NCBI RefSeq assembly: GCF_038404745.2
Contig: NZ_JAYKTT020000074.1
Location: 1 to 64,000, forward strand
Reading direction: 5' to 3'
DNA length: 64,000 nucleotides
DNA from: Chlorogloeopsis sp038404745
GTDB lineage: Bacteria > Cyanobacteriota > Cyanobacteriia > Cyanobacteriales > Nostocaceae
The notes beneath the pieces are model-generated. The model searched no databases, had not been told where the DNA came from, and saw nothing but the letters and a program-made list of their open reading frames with translations. Positions 1 through 8,741 of the stretch are shown here, piece after piece (within the stretch, counting starts at the first letter, position 1; each line of letters opens with the position of its first letter). Position numbers and translations under genes: made by a program.

Positions 1-199
1 GTAAAAGTTTTTACCACTATCCATCATCCACTAACATTTATTTAGTACTAAAAACTACTGGGTCTAATCTCCACTAACGCAATGCCTAACTAACAGAAGA
101 ACTGCAAGGCTATCATTGCATCAGTGCGGAAATCAGACCCAGTATCAAATTATTAGCAATCTAATTAAGTAATCAGAGTTGCGGTTTTAGCTCGCAATT
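1..199. other. Gap downstream of cpcG4, no gene seen
   Basis: AT-rich sequence after the last phycobilisome gene. I see no reading frame of note and no clear terminator hairpin. The neighbour that would follow cpcG4 lies outside the window. Confidence 0.4.
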
Positions 200-967
200 T
201 TAGCGTCTGCTGCCACTACGAGAAGGTACTAAGCTCATGTAATCAAGTTCGGCTGCGCGAATATTTTGAGCATAGTTACCTTGGGGAGCGATCGCAGATG
301 CCATGTCGGCATACTTGCGAGGATCGCCTTCTGCCAGTCGCCGTTCTTGGGCTTTACGGCTGTAGAAGTTCTGCAATGTAAAGCGCCAGTCGGTTTTGAC
401 GGTGCCAGCACTTTCTTGGAAGTCTTCGCCGTAGCGAGGAGTTACCAAGTTGTGGGGACGATCCACCAAACGCTTGCGTTGGTAGGGAACGGTATTTTCA
501 CCAAATGCTTCGGTGTATTCGTTACTGTCAATTAGAGCATCAACGAAGCCGCCAAATCCTTTGGTACCAATCACAATTGACCAAGCAATTTCTTCTTCTT
601 TGTTATAAGCAGAACGACCTAAAAAGCGCTTGAGGCAAATATCGACGAGACGGTAGTTGTTATTAACCGAGACAACCAAGCGGTAGAAAGCTTCAGACTT
701 AGCTAAACCACGAATAAAATCGCGTACTGTCAAAGAACCATTTTTCAGCTGAGATTCCAAGTGCTGTTGACGATTGAACTTCAGAATTTCATGCTCGCTG
801 AAAACTTGGCGATAAGCTGCCCAAATGATATTTTGCCTGTCGCTATAAGAGCTGATATCTTCTAAGCGATAGATATAGGGTGTATCTTCATCTAGATCGG
901 ACGGGCCAAAGCTTGTAACCCGATGATTTTGGCTGCTGGGTTTATATTGAAGTAATGGCAGTGCCAT
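200..967 (-). CDS. cpcG4: Phycobilisome rod-core linker CpcG (fourth copy)
   Basis: Rod-core linker that attaches a phycocyanin rod to the allophycocyanin core on the cytoplasmic face of the thylakoid. The protein is about 255 residues. It opens with the CpcG signature MALPLLQYKPSSQNHRV and continues with one PBS-linker domain (pfam00427), seen in blocks such as IWAAYRQVFSEHE, VRDFIRGLAKSE, LGRSAYNKEEEI and NTVPYQRKR. The tail is short and soluble, with no membrane helix. I place the start at the ATG at 967, nine bases after GAGGG, rather than the TTG two codons upstream. It is the last of four tandem paralogues and is probably co-transcribed with them. Family assignment is firm; the copy number in the name follows gene order as in Anabaena. 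Confidence 0.93.
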   Translation of the reverse strand: MALPLLQYKPSSQNHRVTSFGPSDLDEDTPYIYRLEDISSYSDRQNIIWAAYRQVFSEHEILKFNRQQHLESQLKNGSLTVRDFIRGLAKSEAFYRLVVSVNNNYRLVDICLKRFLGRSAYNKEEEIAWSIVIGTKGFGGFVDALIDSNEYTEAFGENTVPYQRKRLVDRPHNLVTPRYGEDFQESAGTVKTDWRFTLQNFYSRKAQERRLAEGDPRKYADMASAIAPQGNYAQNIRAAELDYMSLVPSRSGSRR

Positions 968-1077
968 TGGCAATTTCCCTCTTAAATTATCAACAAATTA
1001 AACAGAGCTTTTGGGAAAATAGAAGAAGGCTTGCGTGATTGCAATCCTATTTCATTAACTATTTTCCCGCATTCTGT

Positions 1078-1812
1078 TTAGAAGATAGAACTGTTTACAA
1101 ACCAATTTAGTACGAGCAAGAAAGTGGCGATCGCAGAAAATCCAACCAGTACAGCTGATAACATTCTCCAATCGACTTTTTGAGGATAGGCTGACGCAGC
1201 CAAAAACTTATACCATTCGGTATCATGTACCCAACTGGTTTTAACAATACCTGCTTTGTCGCGATAGTCTGCACCATAGCGCGGGGTAAAGCTGAATGGT
1301 CTGTCTATTGACATCCGCTTGCGCTGATAGGGTACCGTATTGTCACTAAAGGCTTGCTCATACTCTTGAGAGTCAATCAATGCATCTACAAATCTTGCCC
1401 AACCGCGAGTGGCGATTTGAATAGACCAAGCAATTTCTTCTTCTCGGTTGTATGGAGCACGACCTAACAAACGCTTCAGACAAATTTCTACTAGTCGATA
1501 GTTATTATTAGCTGCAACTACCAACTGATAAAATCGGTCTGATTTTGCCAATCCACGGATAAAATCGCGTACTGTGATCGATTTGTTTTTGAGTTGAGTT
1601 TCCAGAGCTATTTGACGGTTAAATTGAAGAATTTCTTGTTCGTTAAAAACTTGACGATAAGCTGCCCAAATTAATTCTTCAATTTCGCCACTAGACTTAA
1701 TATCTTCAAGACGATAGATATAAGGAGTATCTTCATTAATATCTGTCGTTCCAAAGCTACTAACTCTCTGATTTTGGGTAGTGGGTTTATATTCGAGTAC
1801 AGGTACTACCAT
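1078..1812 (-). CDS. cpcL: CpcG3/CpcL-type rod linker with C-terminal membrane helix
   Basis: Rod linker of about 244 residues with the usual CpcG start (MVVPVLEYKPTTQNQRV) and one PBS-linker domain (VRDFIRGLAKSDRFY, LGRAPYNREEEI, NTVPYQRKR). Unlike the other three copies, its C-terminus ends in a hydrophobic segment (MLSAVLVGFSAIATFLLVLNWF) followed by a short polar tail. That is the hallmark of CpcL, the linker of core-less, membrane-anchored rods that serve photosystem I and NDH-1 (called CpcG3 in Anabaena). I chose the ATG at 1812 over the GTG four codons upstream, because a GAGG sits 11 bases before the ATG and overlaps the GTG. Flanked by cpcG2 and cpcG4 in the same direction. Confidence 0.92.
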   Translation of the reverse strand: MVVPVLEYKPTTQNQRVSSFGTTDINEDTPYIYRLEDIKSSGEIEELIWAAYRQVFNEQEILQFNRQIALETQLKNKSITVRDFIRGLAKSDRFYQLVVAANNNYRLVEICLKRLLGRAPYNREEEIAWSIQIATRGWARFVDALIDSQEYEQAFSDNTVPYQRKRMSIDRPFSFTPRYGADYRDKAGIVKTSWVHDTEWYKFLAASAYPQKVDWRMLSAVLVGFSAIATFLLVLNWFVNSSIF

Positions 1813-2050
1813 ATTTTTATTCACCTCATTGCATGATTTGGCACTTTAGAAGGTTATGCGATTTATACCTTAGGAATTCTCAAGTAAATCTACCAACCTT
1901 CTAAATTGTGTGAACTTATTTTGGATTTACCCAGACCCACTTTTGGATGTTTGTTAGTTGTTGGTGATTAGTTGAATTTTCTAGTAACAACTAATGTGCA
2001 GACGCGAGGAACCGAAGCGTCTCTACCTACTAACCACTATCCATTTCAGT

Positions 2051-2794
2051 TTAGCTTAACGGGAAACTAGCGCTAGGACTAACGGACACGGGAATACCTT
2101 GTGGTTGAGTATTCCGAGTGGTGTCGGGAATTGTGATGTTGGCAGTACTAACAGGATTGTAATTAACTGTCTTAATCTCAATTGACTTGGCTAGATCCAA
2201 GAAGTTCTTAATATCACCCGACTTATAGCGCTCATTTTCTAATTTGTCTCGCCAGTAGTTACCATAGCGAGGTGTAACCAAATTAAAGGGTCTATCTTTG
2301 AAGCGGCGACGTTGGTAAGGAACTGTATTATCACCAAAGTTGGTTTGATATTCTTCACTGTCTACCAAAGCATCAATAAAGCCGCCAAAGCCTTGAGTAG
2401 CAATTTTAATTGACCAAGCGATTTCTTCGTCTTTGTTGTAAGATGCACGACCCAAAATACGTTTGAGACAAATCTCTACAATTCGGTAATTAGAGTTTGT
2501 CTCTACCACTAACCGACGAAAACCTTCTGATTTTGCCAAACCTCGGATGAAGTCGCGCACAGTAATTGCTCGGTTTTTCAATTGAGATTCTAAATTTTTT
2601 TGGCGATAAAATTTGAGGTTTTCGTGTTCGCTGAATATTTGTCGATATCCAGCCCAAATTAATTCTTTGATTTCGCTTTCAGTAGGAGAGTCCTCTAAAC
2701 GATATATTCTTGGAGAATCTTCGTTAGGTACTTCGTAACCAGCAACACGCTGATTTTGGGAACTGGGTTTGTATTCTAGTAAAGGTATTGACAT
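2051..2794 (-). CDS. cpcG2: Phycobilisome rod-core linker CpcG (second copy)
   Basis: Rod-core linker of about 247 residues. The start MSIPLLEYKPSSQNQRV matches the CpcG family; a ten-residue upstream extension is possible in frame but is repeat-derived and ignored. The PBS-linker domain is intact (IWAGYRQIFSEHENL, VRDFIRGLAKSEGF, LGRASYNKDEEI, NTVPYQRRRF). The C-terminal 60 residues are unique to this copy and rich in Ser, Pro and Thr, probably the core-binding part. It shares the NLVTPRYG block with CpcG4 and closely resembles CpcG1, so the array looks like tandem duplication. A short repeat-like stretch at 2821-2892 separates it from cpcG1. Confidence 0.92.
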   Translation of the reverse strand: MSIPLLEYKPSSQNQRVAGYEVPNEDSPRIYRLEDSPTESEIKELIWAGYRQIFSEHENLKFYRQKNLESQLKNRAITVRDFIRGLAKSEGFRRLVVETNSNYRIVEICLKRILGRASYNKDEEIAWSIKIATQGFGGFIDALVDSEEYQTNFGDNTVPYQRRRFKDRPFNLVTPRYGNYWRDKLENERYKSGDIKNFLDLAKSIEIKTVNYNPVSTANITIPDTTRNTQPQGIPVSVSPSASFPLS

Positions 2795-2820
2795 TGTAAA
2801 TATTTGTCCTTTGTTATTTG

Positions 2821-2892
2821 TCATTTGTCCTTGTCATTTGTTTTGTTTTTGTGTGAAAAACCAATGACTAACGACCAATGACTAATGACTAT
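2821..2892. repeat. Short heptamer-like tandem repeats between cpcG2 and cpcG1
   Basis: Degenerate repeats of the CAATGACTAA type, as found between genes in many heterocystous cyanobacteria (STRR-like). No reading frame. Similar stretches occur at 4440-4530, 5650-5790, 11420-11530 and 63300-63370. Confidence 0.6.
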
Positions 2893-3732
2893 TTAAGTTG
2901 TTTTGTTACCAGGAATGTAACGATAAGGTAGAGCAACTGATGCGGGTTTTACAGTTGGAGGAGGAGTTGCAGATTCGCGGGTTGTATCGGGAATCTGTGC
3001 TACAGCAGCAAAATTTCTAGCGCTATCTGCTGTACGCTGGTAATTCATCCCACCTGGTGCGATACTAGCTGCCATTGACAAGAATGTAAAAGGAATTGCT
3101 TGACGAACGCCGCGTTGTACTGATTCTCCTGCACGTACAACTTGATAGAAGGTTTGACCTTCTAAAGAACGTGTAAGCTCTTGATTACGCCAGTAATCAG
3201 CGTAACGGGGATTGACTAAATTAAAAGGACGGTCTTTGAAACGACGGCGTTGGAAAGGTACAATGTCGTCACCAAAATTTTGGCGGTACTCTTCACTATC
3301 TACTAAGGCATCAATAAAACCGTGCAAACCTTTAGTCGCAATTACAATCGACCAAGTAATTTGCTCATCTTTGTTATAAGTAGCACGTCCTAAAAACCGT
3401 TTGAAGCTGATGTCTACTAAACGGTAGTTAGAGTTTGTTTTTGCTACTTCTTCGCGGTATACTTCAGATTTACCTAAGCCTCGGATAAAGTCGCGAATGT
3501 TAATTGCCCTGTTTCGCAACTGCGATTCTAGGAAAGATTGGCGATAATTTTCTAAAATTAGGTGTTCGCTAAAGATTTGCCGATAGGCTGCCCAGATAAT
3601 AGCGTCAATATCTGAATCTGAAATCGCGTCCGTTAATCGATATATTGTTGGCGTGTCTTCGCTGGGTACTTCGTAGCCTTCGACACGCTGATTTTGTGTG
3701 GAAGGAGTAACAGAAAGTAATGGTATTGGCAT
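2893..3732 (-). CDS. cpcG1: Phycobilisome rod-core linker CpcG (first copy)
   Basis: Rod-core linker, 279 residues, start MPIPLLSVTPSTQNQRV at the ATG ending at 3732. The PBS-linker domain spans roughly residues 15-190 (IWAAYRQIFSEHLI, IRDFIRGLGKSE, LGRATYNKDEQI, DIVPFQRRRF). The C-terminal extension of about 90 residues contains a GMNYQRTADSARNFA stretch and a Pro-rich end, longer than in the other copies. In Anabaena-type phycobilisomes CpcG1 is a main rod-core linker. It follows cpcF by 115 bases of repeat-like DNA and leads the four-gene cpcG array. Confidence 0.92.
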   Translation of the reverse strand: MPIPLLSVTPSTQNQRVEGYEVPSEDTPTIYRLTDAISDSDIDAIIWAAYRQIFSEHLILENYRQSFLESQLRNRAINIRDFIRGLGKSEVYREEVAKTNSNYRLVDISFKRFLGRATYNKDEQITWSIVIATKGLHGFIDALVDSEEYRQNFGDDIVPFQRRRFKDRPFNLVNPRYADYWRNQELTRSLEGQTFYQVVRAGESVQRGVRQAIPFTFLSMAASIAPGGMNYQRTADSARNFAAVAQIPDTTRESATPPPTVKPASVALPYRYIPGNKTT

Positions 3733-3756
3733 CTGTAATTTTTACCTTGTTTGATG

Positions 3757-3847
3757 GAGATGGAGGGATAGGGGATAGAGGCTAGAGGCTAGGGGCTAGG
3801 AATAAAGAAATCCTAATACCCAATCCCCGGTACCTAATCCCTAGTCC
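3757..3847. repeat. Degenerate short tandem repeats, cpcF-cpcG1 gap
   Basis: Iterations of GGCTAGGGGC-like and CTAATCCC-like words, partly complementary to each other, so the RNA could fold into a hairpin. Typical of the intergenic STRR-like repeats of this genome. No coding signal. Confidence 0.5.
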
Positions 3848-4453
3848 CTATTTTTGAGCTAGCTGCACGCGAGCGCGGATAGCATTCTCTGGATCAAAAG
3901 CCAATATTTCTGCAAGTCTTGCTTGAATTGGCTGTTGTAACTCAGGGTTTTTTGCTAAGGCTTCTAAACCAACAACAGCAGCATAACGAATTGACCAATC
4001 TGCATCTTGAGAGATGAACAGCAGAGTTTCCAGTGCTTTAGTTAATGCTGTTTGGCGTTCTGAGACTGGTAGCTTTGCAAAGTGCAAATTTCCCAATCCT
4101 TTAGCAGCGGCACGACGGACACTGGGAGCAAAATCGGTGGCTGCTGATGCTAGCAATACATCTAAAGCACGCGGATCGGCGATCGCCGCTAAAGCTCGAA
4201 TTGAATAAGCTCGTGCGCCATAGTTATAATCATCGATTTGTGCTAGCAATTGTGGTACCGAAGCTTCTCCTAACTCCGTTAGTCCAGTTACTGCTGCTAC
4301 TGCTGCCGCTGGGTTGTTATAGCCAAACACGGCAATTAAAGTGGGAATTGCCGCTTCATCTTTTACATCTGCCAATTTTTGTACTGCTGCGATCATCTGC
4401 GCTGGTGAGTTTGCTTCTGCTACGGCGCAAATTAATTGTTGGGTATCAGTCAT
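3848..4453 (-). CDS. cpcF: Phycocyanobilin lyase subunit CpcF
   Basis: 201-residue HEAT-repeat protein. With CpcE it forms the heterodimeric lyase that attaches phycocyanobilin to Cys84 of the phycocyanin alpha subunit. The sequence is a run of about five alpha-helical repeats (DEAAIPTLIAVFGYNN, ASVPQLLAQIDDYN, ARAYSIRALAAIADPRALDV, VRRAAAKGLGNLH, IRYAAVVGLEALA). It lacks the NHCQGN motif of the PEC isomerase subunit PecF, as expected for a CpcF. It lies downstream of cpcE, separated by about 70 bases of short repeats. Confidence 0.93.
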   Translation of the reverse strand: MTDTQQLICAVAEANSPAQMIAAVQKLADVKDEAAIPTLIAVFGYNNPAAAVAAVTGLTELGEASVPQLLAQIDDYNYGARAYSIRALAAIADPRALDVLLASAATDFAPSVRRAAAKGLGNLHFAKLPVSERQTALTKALETLLFISQDADWSIRYAAVVGLEALAKNPELQQPIQARLAEILAFDPENAIRARVQLAQK

Positions 4454-4526
4454 TAGTCATCAGTCATTGGTCGTTTGTCATTTGTGATTAGCTTTGAACA
4501 AAGGACAAAGGACTAATAACAAATGA

Positions 4527-5357
4527 CTACAAAAGTGAATCCATTAAGTTCATGACTCGAATGGCATCCACTCCAACAGAGGAAGCATCTGACTCCTGTT
4601 GAAGTTGATGCTCTAACAAGCCTTTGAGGGCTATGAGTTTAAAACTATTTTCTACCTTGGCATTAGCGATCGCATCTAATGCTGGTAGATACCCAATTGC
4701 ACCCAAATCACCCAAGGCTACACGGCGTAATTGCAAATTGCTATTGTCCAACATTTTCACCAAATATTCTCCATAGGAGACATCTTGTGTTAGTTGGTAC
4801 ATTGCTCTTGCTGCTGCACATTGCACTCGTGGCACTGGATGCTTAAAGAAGGGTTCAATGAGAGGAACAGCCTCAGTCGCACCAATAGCTCCTAAGGCTT
4901 CTAATACTGCTTCGTAAGGTTGGGTTAGGTGAGGACGTCCTGGTACTTGAGATGCGGCTGCTACACCCCCGTCTAGCAGCCGCATCAGTGCTGGTGCAGC
5001 AATCATATCTCCCAGCATTTCTAGAGATTGAGCTGCTGCCTCGCGTACATAAAAGTCAGAGCATTCCAAACACTTAATTAGTCCTGGTAAAGCTCGTAAA
5101 TCACCTATTTTACCGAGTGCTCTAGCAGCATTGCGTCGTAAAGGATAGCCTCCCATTTCGGTTCTGTCGGCTTCATCTTCTAACGCCACAATGAGGGCAT
5201 CTACAGCAATTGGCTCACAGACGCGAAATTTACCCAACCACCAAGCAGCATAATAGCGGAGACTTAAATCTGGTGATGATAGATTGGCGATCGCTTGCTC
5301 TTTTGTCAGTGGCGGCGCATTTTCTGCGGAATATTCTTCCGCCATTGGTTCTATCAT
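4527..5357 (-). CDS. cpcE: Phycocyanobilin lyase subunit CpcE
   Basis: 276-residue HEAT/PBS-lyase repeat protein, partner of CpcF in attaching phycocyanobilin to CpcA Cys84. Conserved blocks include LRYYAAWWLGKFRV near residues 32-45, GGYPLRRNAARALGKIGD, YVREAAAQSLEMLGD and VQCAAARAMYQLTQ. Two starts are possible: the ATG at 5357 and one four codons in, at 5345. An AGGA sits 11 bases before the second, so 5345 may be the real one. It begins about 10 bases after cpcD, so the two are surely co-transcribed. Closely related to pecE at 9566-10405. Confidence 0.93.
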   Translation of the reverse strand: MIEPMAEEYSAENAPPLTKEQAIANLSSPDLSLRYYAAWWLGKFRVCEPIAVDALIVALEDEADRTEMGGYPLRRNAARALGKIGDLRALPGLIKCLECSDFYVREAAAQSLEMLGDMIAAPALMRLLDGGVAAASQVPGRPHLTQPYEAVLEALGAIGATEAVPLIEPFFKHPVPRVQCAAARAMYQLTQDVSYGEYLVKMLDNSNLQLRRVALGDLGAIGYLPALDAIANAKVENSFKLIALKGLLEHQLQQESDASSVGVDAIRVMNLMDSLL

Positions 5358-5366
5358 TCCTAGAAC

Positions 5367-5612
5367 TTAATTTTCTGTTTCCGAGGTCAAAGGCTCAATT
5401 TTGATGATTCTACCGCCCATGCGGGTAATCCGCTGCATTTCTTCGTTCATGCGGTTGTATGGCACGGTCATAAATACGCTGCCACTGCGACGGATGTCGT
5501 AGCTATTTTTGTCATTTTCTTCGTTTTGGCGCAAGCCTACGACTTCATAACGAAACATCCGGCTGTTTGCACTAGAAATGCCATTAGCACCAACTGTGGT
5601 TTGACCGAACAT
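5367..5612 (-). CDS. cpcD: Rod-capping linker CpcD
   Basis: 81-residue small linker that caps the distal end of phycocyanin rods. The single CpcD domain (pfam01383) is complete: MFRYEVVGLRQ at the start, then VFMTVPYNRMNEEMQRITRMG and RIIKIEPL at the end. The same fold ends CpcC and PecC in this window. A GAGAGG-type ribosome site precedes the ATG. It sits between cpcC and cpcE as in other Nostocales. Confidence 0.94.
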   Translation of the reverse strand: MFGQTTVGANGISSANSRMFRYEVVGLRQNEENDKNSYDIRRSGSVFMTVPYNRMNEEMQRITRMGGRIIKIEPLTSETEN

Positions 5613-5649
5613 CCTTGTTTACCTCTCCTGTGGAATTAGCTTTTAGGCA

Positions 5650-5790
5650 ATTGTTAGGAGTTAGGAGCTAGAAGTTAAGAGTTAGGAGTTAAGAATTAGG
5701 AGCTTAGAATTTGTATTTTCTTCAACTCATAACTCATAACTCATGACTCATAACTCTTAACTCATAACCCCCACTCCTAACTCTCGACTT
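5650..5790. repeat. STRR-like heptamer repeats between cpcC and cpcD
   Basis: Many copies of TTAGGAG/GTTAAGA-like heptamers, followed after a spacer by their complements (AACTCAT runs), so the segment could fold into a long imperfect hairpin in the cpc transcript. The last copies run up to cpcC. No coding content. Confidence 0.65.
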
Positions 5791-5792
5791 GA

Positions 5793-6653
5793 TTACGCTG
5801 GTGTAACGCTGACGATTTTGCCACCTTGACGTACAATTTGCTGAATTTTGTCCGAAAGTCGCTCGTAGGGTACGACAATTGCGTAGCTGCTACGACGCAC
5901 GCTAGGAAATCCAGGATTGCGCTGTCCGGTGACTTCGATCCGATAAACCCGATCCCCTTCTCCGACAGCATTTCCCATATTTTTTCTGGGCGTTACATCC
6001 GTACTTGCACGGTAACCCCAGTTAGAATTGCTGCCAGAAGGCCCAACAATTGAGGACGCGCTGTTAGTTCCCAATTCCCTTGCCAGACGGGTTTTGCTGC
6101 CTTCTACTTGAGCGCGATCGCTGTTGGCATAACCCCGGTATAAACGGAACATCCGGTTAAAACCAACTGTTTTTTGTCCGGGTTGGGTTTCAAAACCGCG
6201 GTAATATGGGACAACATTGTCGCCAAAGTTGTTTAGGTATTCGACTGAATCAATGTAGGAGTCAATTTCAGCATCAAACCCTTCACTATGGTATAGGTCT
6301 AAGTGATAAATTACCTCAGACTCATCGTAGGGAGCACGACCCAACAAATGCTTGTAGTTGAGTTCGATAAACCGAGTTTGGAAGTTGTTGTAGAAGAATT
6401 TCTTTTTGTAGAGTTCTGACTTGGCAACGCTACGGACAAACTCCCGCACTGTCAGGTTACCATCCCGCAGGAGTGATTCTGCACTCACAAGGCGTTCTGA
6501 TGCCATGATGTAGTCATTACCTAAAACTTGCCGATATACGGCACGGATGACTATTTCCACATCATTTCTGCTTGCGTAGGGACGCAGCTCAACTTTAGCC
6601 GTATCGCTAAAAGCCTCTGTTCCCAGCCTAGATGCTGCTGCTGTAATCGCCAT
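5793..6653 (-). CDS. cpcC: Phycocyanin-associated rod linker CpcC
   Basis: 286-residue rod linker joining phycocyanin hexamers. It has an N-terminal PBS-linker domain (pfam00427, roughly residues 20-180: VIRAVYRQVLGNDY, VREFVRSVAKSELY, ELNYKHLLGRAPYDESEV, DNVVPYYRGF) and a C-terminal CpcD domain (roughly 230-285: VYRIEVTGQRN to GGKIVSVTP). This two-domain plan is shared with PecC at 10541-11380. A 10-bp stem-loop lies between it and cpcA and probably lowers its transcription relative to cpcBA. Confidence 0.94.
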   Translation of the reverse strand: MAITAAASRLGTEAFSDTAKVELRPYASRNDVEIVIRAVYRQVLGNDYIMASERLVSAESLLRDGNLTVREFVRSVAKSELYKKKFFYNNFQTRFIELNYKHLLGRAPYDESEVIYHLDLYHSEGFDAEIDSYIDSVEYLNNFGDNVVPYYRGFETQPGQKTVGFNRMFRLYRGYANSDRAQVEGSKTRLARELGTNSASSIVGPSGSNSNWGYRASTDVTPRKNMGNAVGEGDRVYRIEVTGQRNPGFPSVRRSSYAIVVPYERLSDKIQQIVRQGGKIVSVTPA

Positions 6654-6736
6654 ATTTCTCTGTCCCCCTATTTATTTACACGCTGACATTCTTTGCGTGT
6701 TTGATAAATATTTTTTATCAATCCCCAGATACAACT

Positions 6737-6797
6737 ATGCCCGGAGCTTGATCCAACTGCCAGGTAATTCCAAACAGCTGCATCCCTCTCCGGGCAT
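6737..6797 (-). terminator. Intergenic stem-loop between cpcA and cpcC (attenuator or RNA-stabilising)
   Basis: ATGCCCGGAG at 6737-6746 pairs perfectly with CTCCGGGCAT at 6788-6797, a 10-bp GC-rich stem with a 41-nt loop, starting nine bases after the cpcA stop. There is no run of T after it. Stem-loops in this place are known in cyanobacterial cpc operons, where they make the cpcBA message more abundant than the linker message. That role here is inference. Confidence 0.7.
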
Positions 6798-6805
6798 TAC
6801 GCTAT

Positions 6806-7294
6806 CTAGCTGAGAGCGTTGATTGCGTAATCAATGTAGGTGTTGGCTTCGTTAGCAGCTTGACCAGATAAACCGTGGTTACCTTTGATGTATTTCAAAG
6901 CTTCAACGTACCAGCTGGGAGACAAATCGAAAGCGCTGTTGATTTCAGCCAAACCAGCAATCAAGAACTCATCCAGAGGGCCAGTGCCACCAGCAACCAA
7001 GGAGTAGGTGATGATCCGCAGGTAGTGACCGATGTCACGAGCACACTTAGACTTACCACGAGAATCAGCAGCGAACTGAGGTCCACTGGTTTGGGTGGTG
7101 TAGGGGTACTTCTGATATACAGCTTGAGCAGCACCATCAATCAAGCGTTGCGCGTTGGAAGTTAAAGCGCGAGCAGCTTCCATGCTAGCAGCAGCACGCT
7201 GAAAACGACCGTTAACAGCTTGTAATTCAGTGTTGCTCAGAAAACGTCCTTGGGTATCAGCAGCTGCAATTGCTTCGGTAATTGGTGTCTTCAT
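6806..7294 (-). CDS. cpcA: C-phycocyanin alpha subunit
   Basis: 162-residue globin-like biliprotein. With CpcB it forms the (alpha-beta) hexamers of phycobilisome rods. Cys84 in KSKCARDIGHYLR is the phycocyanobilin site loaded by CpcE/CpcF. The start MKTPITEAIAAADTQGRFLS and end YIDYAINALS are canonical, and the length is exactly that of the family. An AAGGAGA ribosome site precedes the ATG. It lies 85 bases downstream of cpcB. Confidence 0.98.
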   Translation of the reverse strand: MKTPITEAIAAADTQGRFLSNTELQAVNGRFQRAAASMEAARALTSNAQRLIDGAAQAVYQKYPYTTQTSGPQFAADSRGKSKCARDIGHYLRIITYSLVAGGTGPLDEFLIAGLAEINSAFDLSPSWYVEALKYIKGNHGLSGQAANEANTYIDYAINALS

Positions 7295-7379
7295 GATCTA
7301 GAATCTCCTTAAAGTTTTGTAACTTATAGCCGAGATACCTATACTTTGGGTTTCTGGGCTTTTTTTGTTTTGATGTTAA

Positions 7380-7898
7380 TTAGGCAACTGCAGCAGCAGC
7401 GCGATCAAAGTAGCTAGCCAATTCAGAAATCAAGGAGTTGCAATCACCTTTGGTGATACCGTTGGGGTCGTTAGCAATGTTGATTGCAGCTTCTTTCATC
7501 TTTTGAACACCAGCTGCTACGGAAGAACCGGGAGTACCCAAAGCTTGGTAGGTTTCGCGCAAGCCGTTCAAGCAACGGTCATCCAAAACACTAGCGTCAC
7601 CAGCCAATGCAGCGTAGGTAACATAGCGCAAGATGATTTCCATGTCGCGGAGGCAAGCAGCCATGCGACGGTTTGTGTAAGCATTACCACCAGGAGCAAT
7701 CAACTGGGGCTGCTCTTCAAACAAAGAGCGAGCAGCGTTGGTTACGATGGTGGAAGCATTGCTGGTGATGCGGTTAACAACATCCAAGCGCTTGTTACCG
7801 TCTTTAACCAGATTGCTTAGAGCATCTAGTTGATCGCTGCTCAGGAACTCACCTCTGGAGTCGGCTTGAGAAACCACCTTGGCAAATGCGTCTAACAT
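7380..7898 (-). CDS. cpcB: C-phycocyanin beta subunit
   Basis: 172-residue beta subunit of phycocyanin, first gene of the cpc operon. It carries two bilin-binding cysteines: Cys82 in AACLRDMEIILRYV (consensus position 84) and Cys153 in KGDCNSLI (consensus 155). Asn72 in PGGNAYTN is the residue normally methylated by CpcM. Strong AGGAGA ribosome site. The highly expressed nature is supported by the long upstream leader and strong site. The length equals that of the family. Confidence 0.98.
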   Translation of the reverse strand: MLDAFAKVVSQADSRGEFLSSDQLDALSNLVKDGNKRLDVVNRITSNASTIVTNAARSLFEEQPQLIAPGGNAYTNRRMAACLRDMEIILRYVTYAALAGDASVLDDRCLNGLRETYQALGTPGSSVAAGVQKMKEAAINIANDPNGITKGDCNSLISELASYFDRAAAAVA

Positions 7899-8505
7899 GG
7901 AATATTCTCCTAATTCCTTAGTTGAGTGCTGTCTTGATTAAAACTGGCAATGTTTTATCAATGTGGATTGGTTAATCACAGACCATGAATGAGAGCGTTT
8001 CTCTTTTTTTTCTGAGTCATCCCCCATTTTTCAAGTTAAACGAGAAAAATGAGAAACTGGAGTGTTTTTATGAGAAACTGGCAAACTTTACGAATTGATT
8101 GCCATCTTTAACTTTTGCCTGCTGTTTAACCCCTCCAGCTTATGTTTATACAATGCTATAGGGGCATTATCTGTTACAAATTATGAATAAATGAGATAGA
8201 CCAATAAGAAAAGCCTCAAAAGCTTTACATACAAGGGCTGTAACTGAGAATAAGCAGTGATTTTATGTAACAAAACTTTGTAAATAATCGAAATGAGGCG
8301 CAATGTTTCTTTGTTTAGATTTTTTTAACTTTTGCCACAAGTCATATAAAACAACCTATTGAAGTTGTATATAACTTTGGTAGACATAGGGTAATGTGTA
8401 AAGATTTCTTAACAAAAAAGTTCTAAATATTGCGGCTAGTTGCTGAAATTTGTCACGACTAGAGAAACTTGAGGAGAACGGTAGGTATTAATACCAAAAA
8501 CAATG
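7899..8505 (-). promoter_or_regulatory. Upstream leader and promoter region of the cpc operon
   Basis: About 600 non-coding, AT-rich bases in front of cpcB, longer than needed for a simple promoter, as is usual for cpc operons with long 5-prime leaders. Several TATA-like words on the minus strand (for example near 8340-8375) could serve as -10 elements, but I cannot fix the start site. Nothing coding is seen. Confidence 0.5.
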
Positions 8506-8531
8506 CTGCTGTAAAAATAGCATTACAGCAG
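8506..8531. terminator. Stem-loop terminator after the pec operon
   Basis: CTGCTGTAA at 8506-8514 pairs perfectly with TTACAGCAG at 8523-8531 (9-bp stem, 8-nt loop). On the plus strand it is followed by TTTT, and on the minus strand a T-rich TGTTTTTGG follows three bases later. It lies about 210 bases beyond pecF and so probably ends the pec transcript or separates it from the cpc promoter. Confidence 0.6.
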
Positions 8532-8741
8532 TTTTGTGTAAGGTGGAGAGAATTCCTGTAGGTGGGTTTCCTGCCGTGGAGAACTTCAAAGCATTGAGCA
8601 TTAATTCTCAAATGTTTACCAGATTGGCTTTAAAGGGCAATGTTTACCCTACTGCTGTGAGAACAGCATCAAGAGGGGAGAAGACAAAAGTATTTGTATC
8701 TCCCAATCCTGCTCATATTTTGATTCTCCAGTCTGTAGCTT

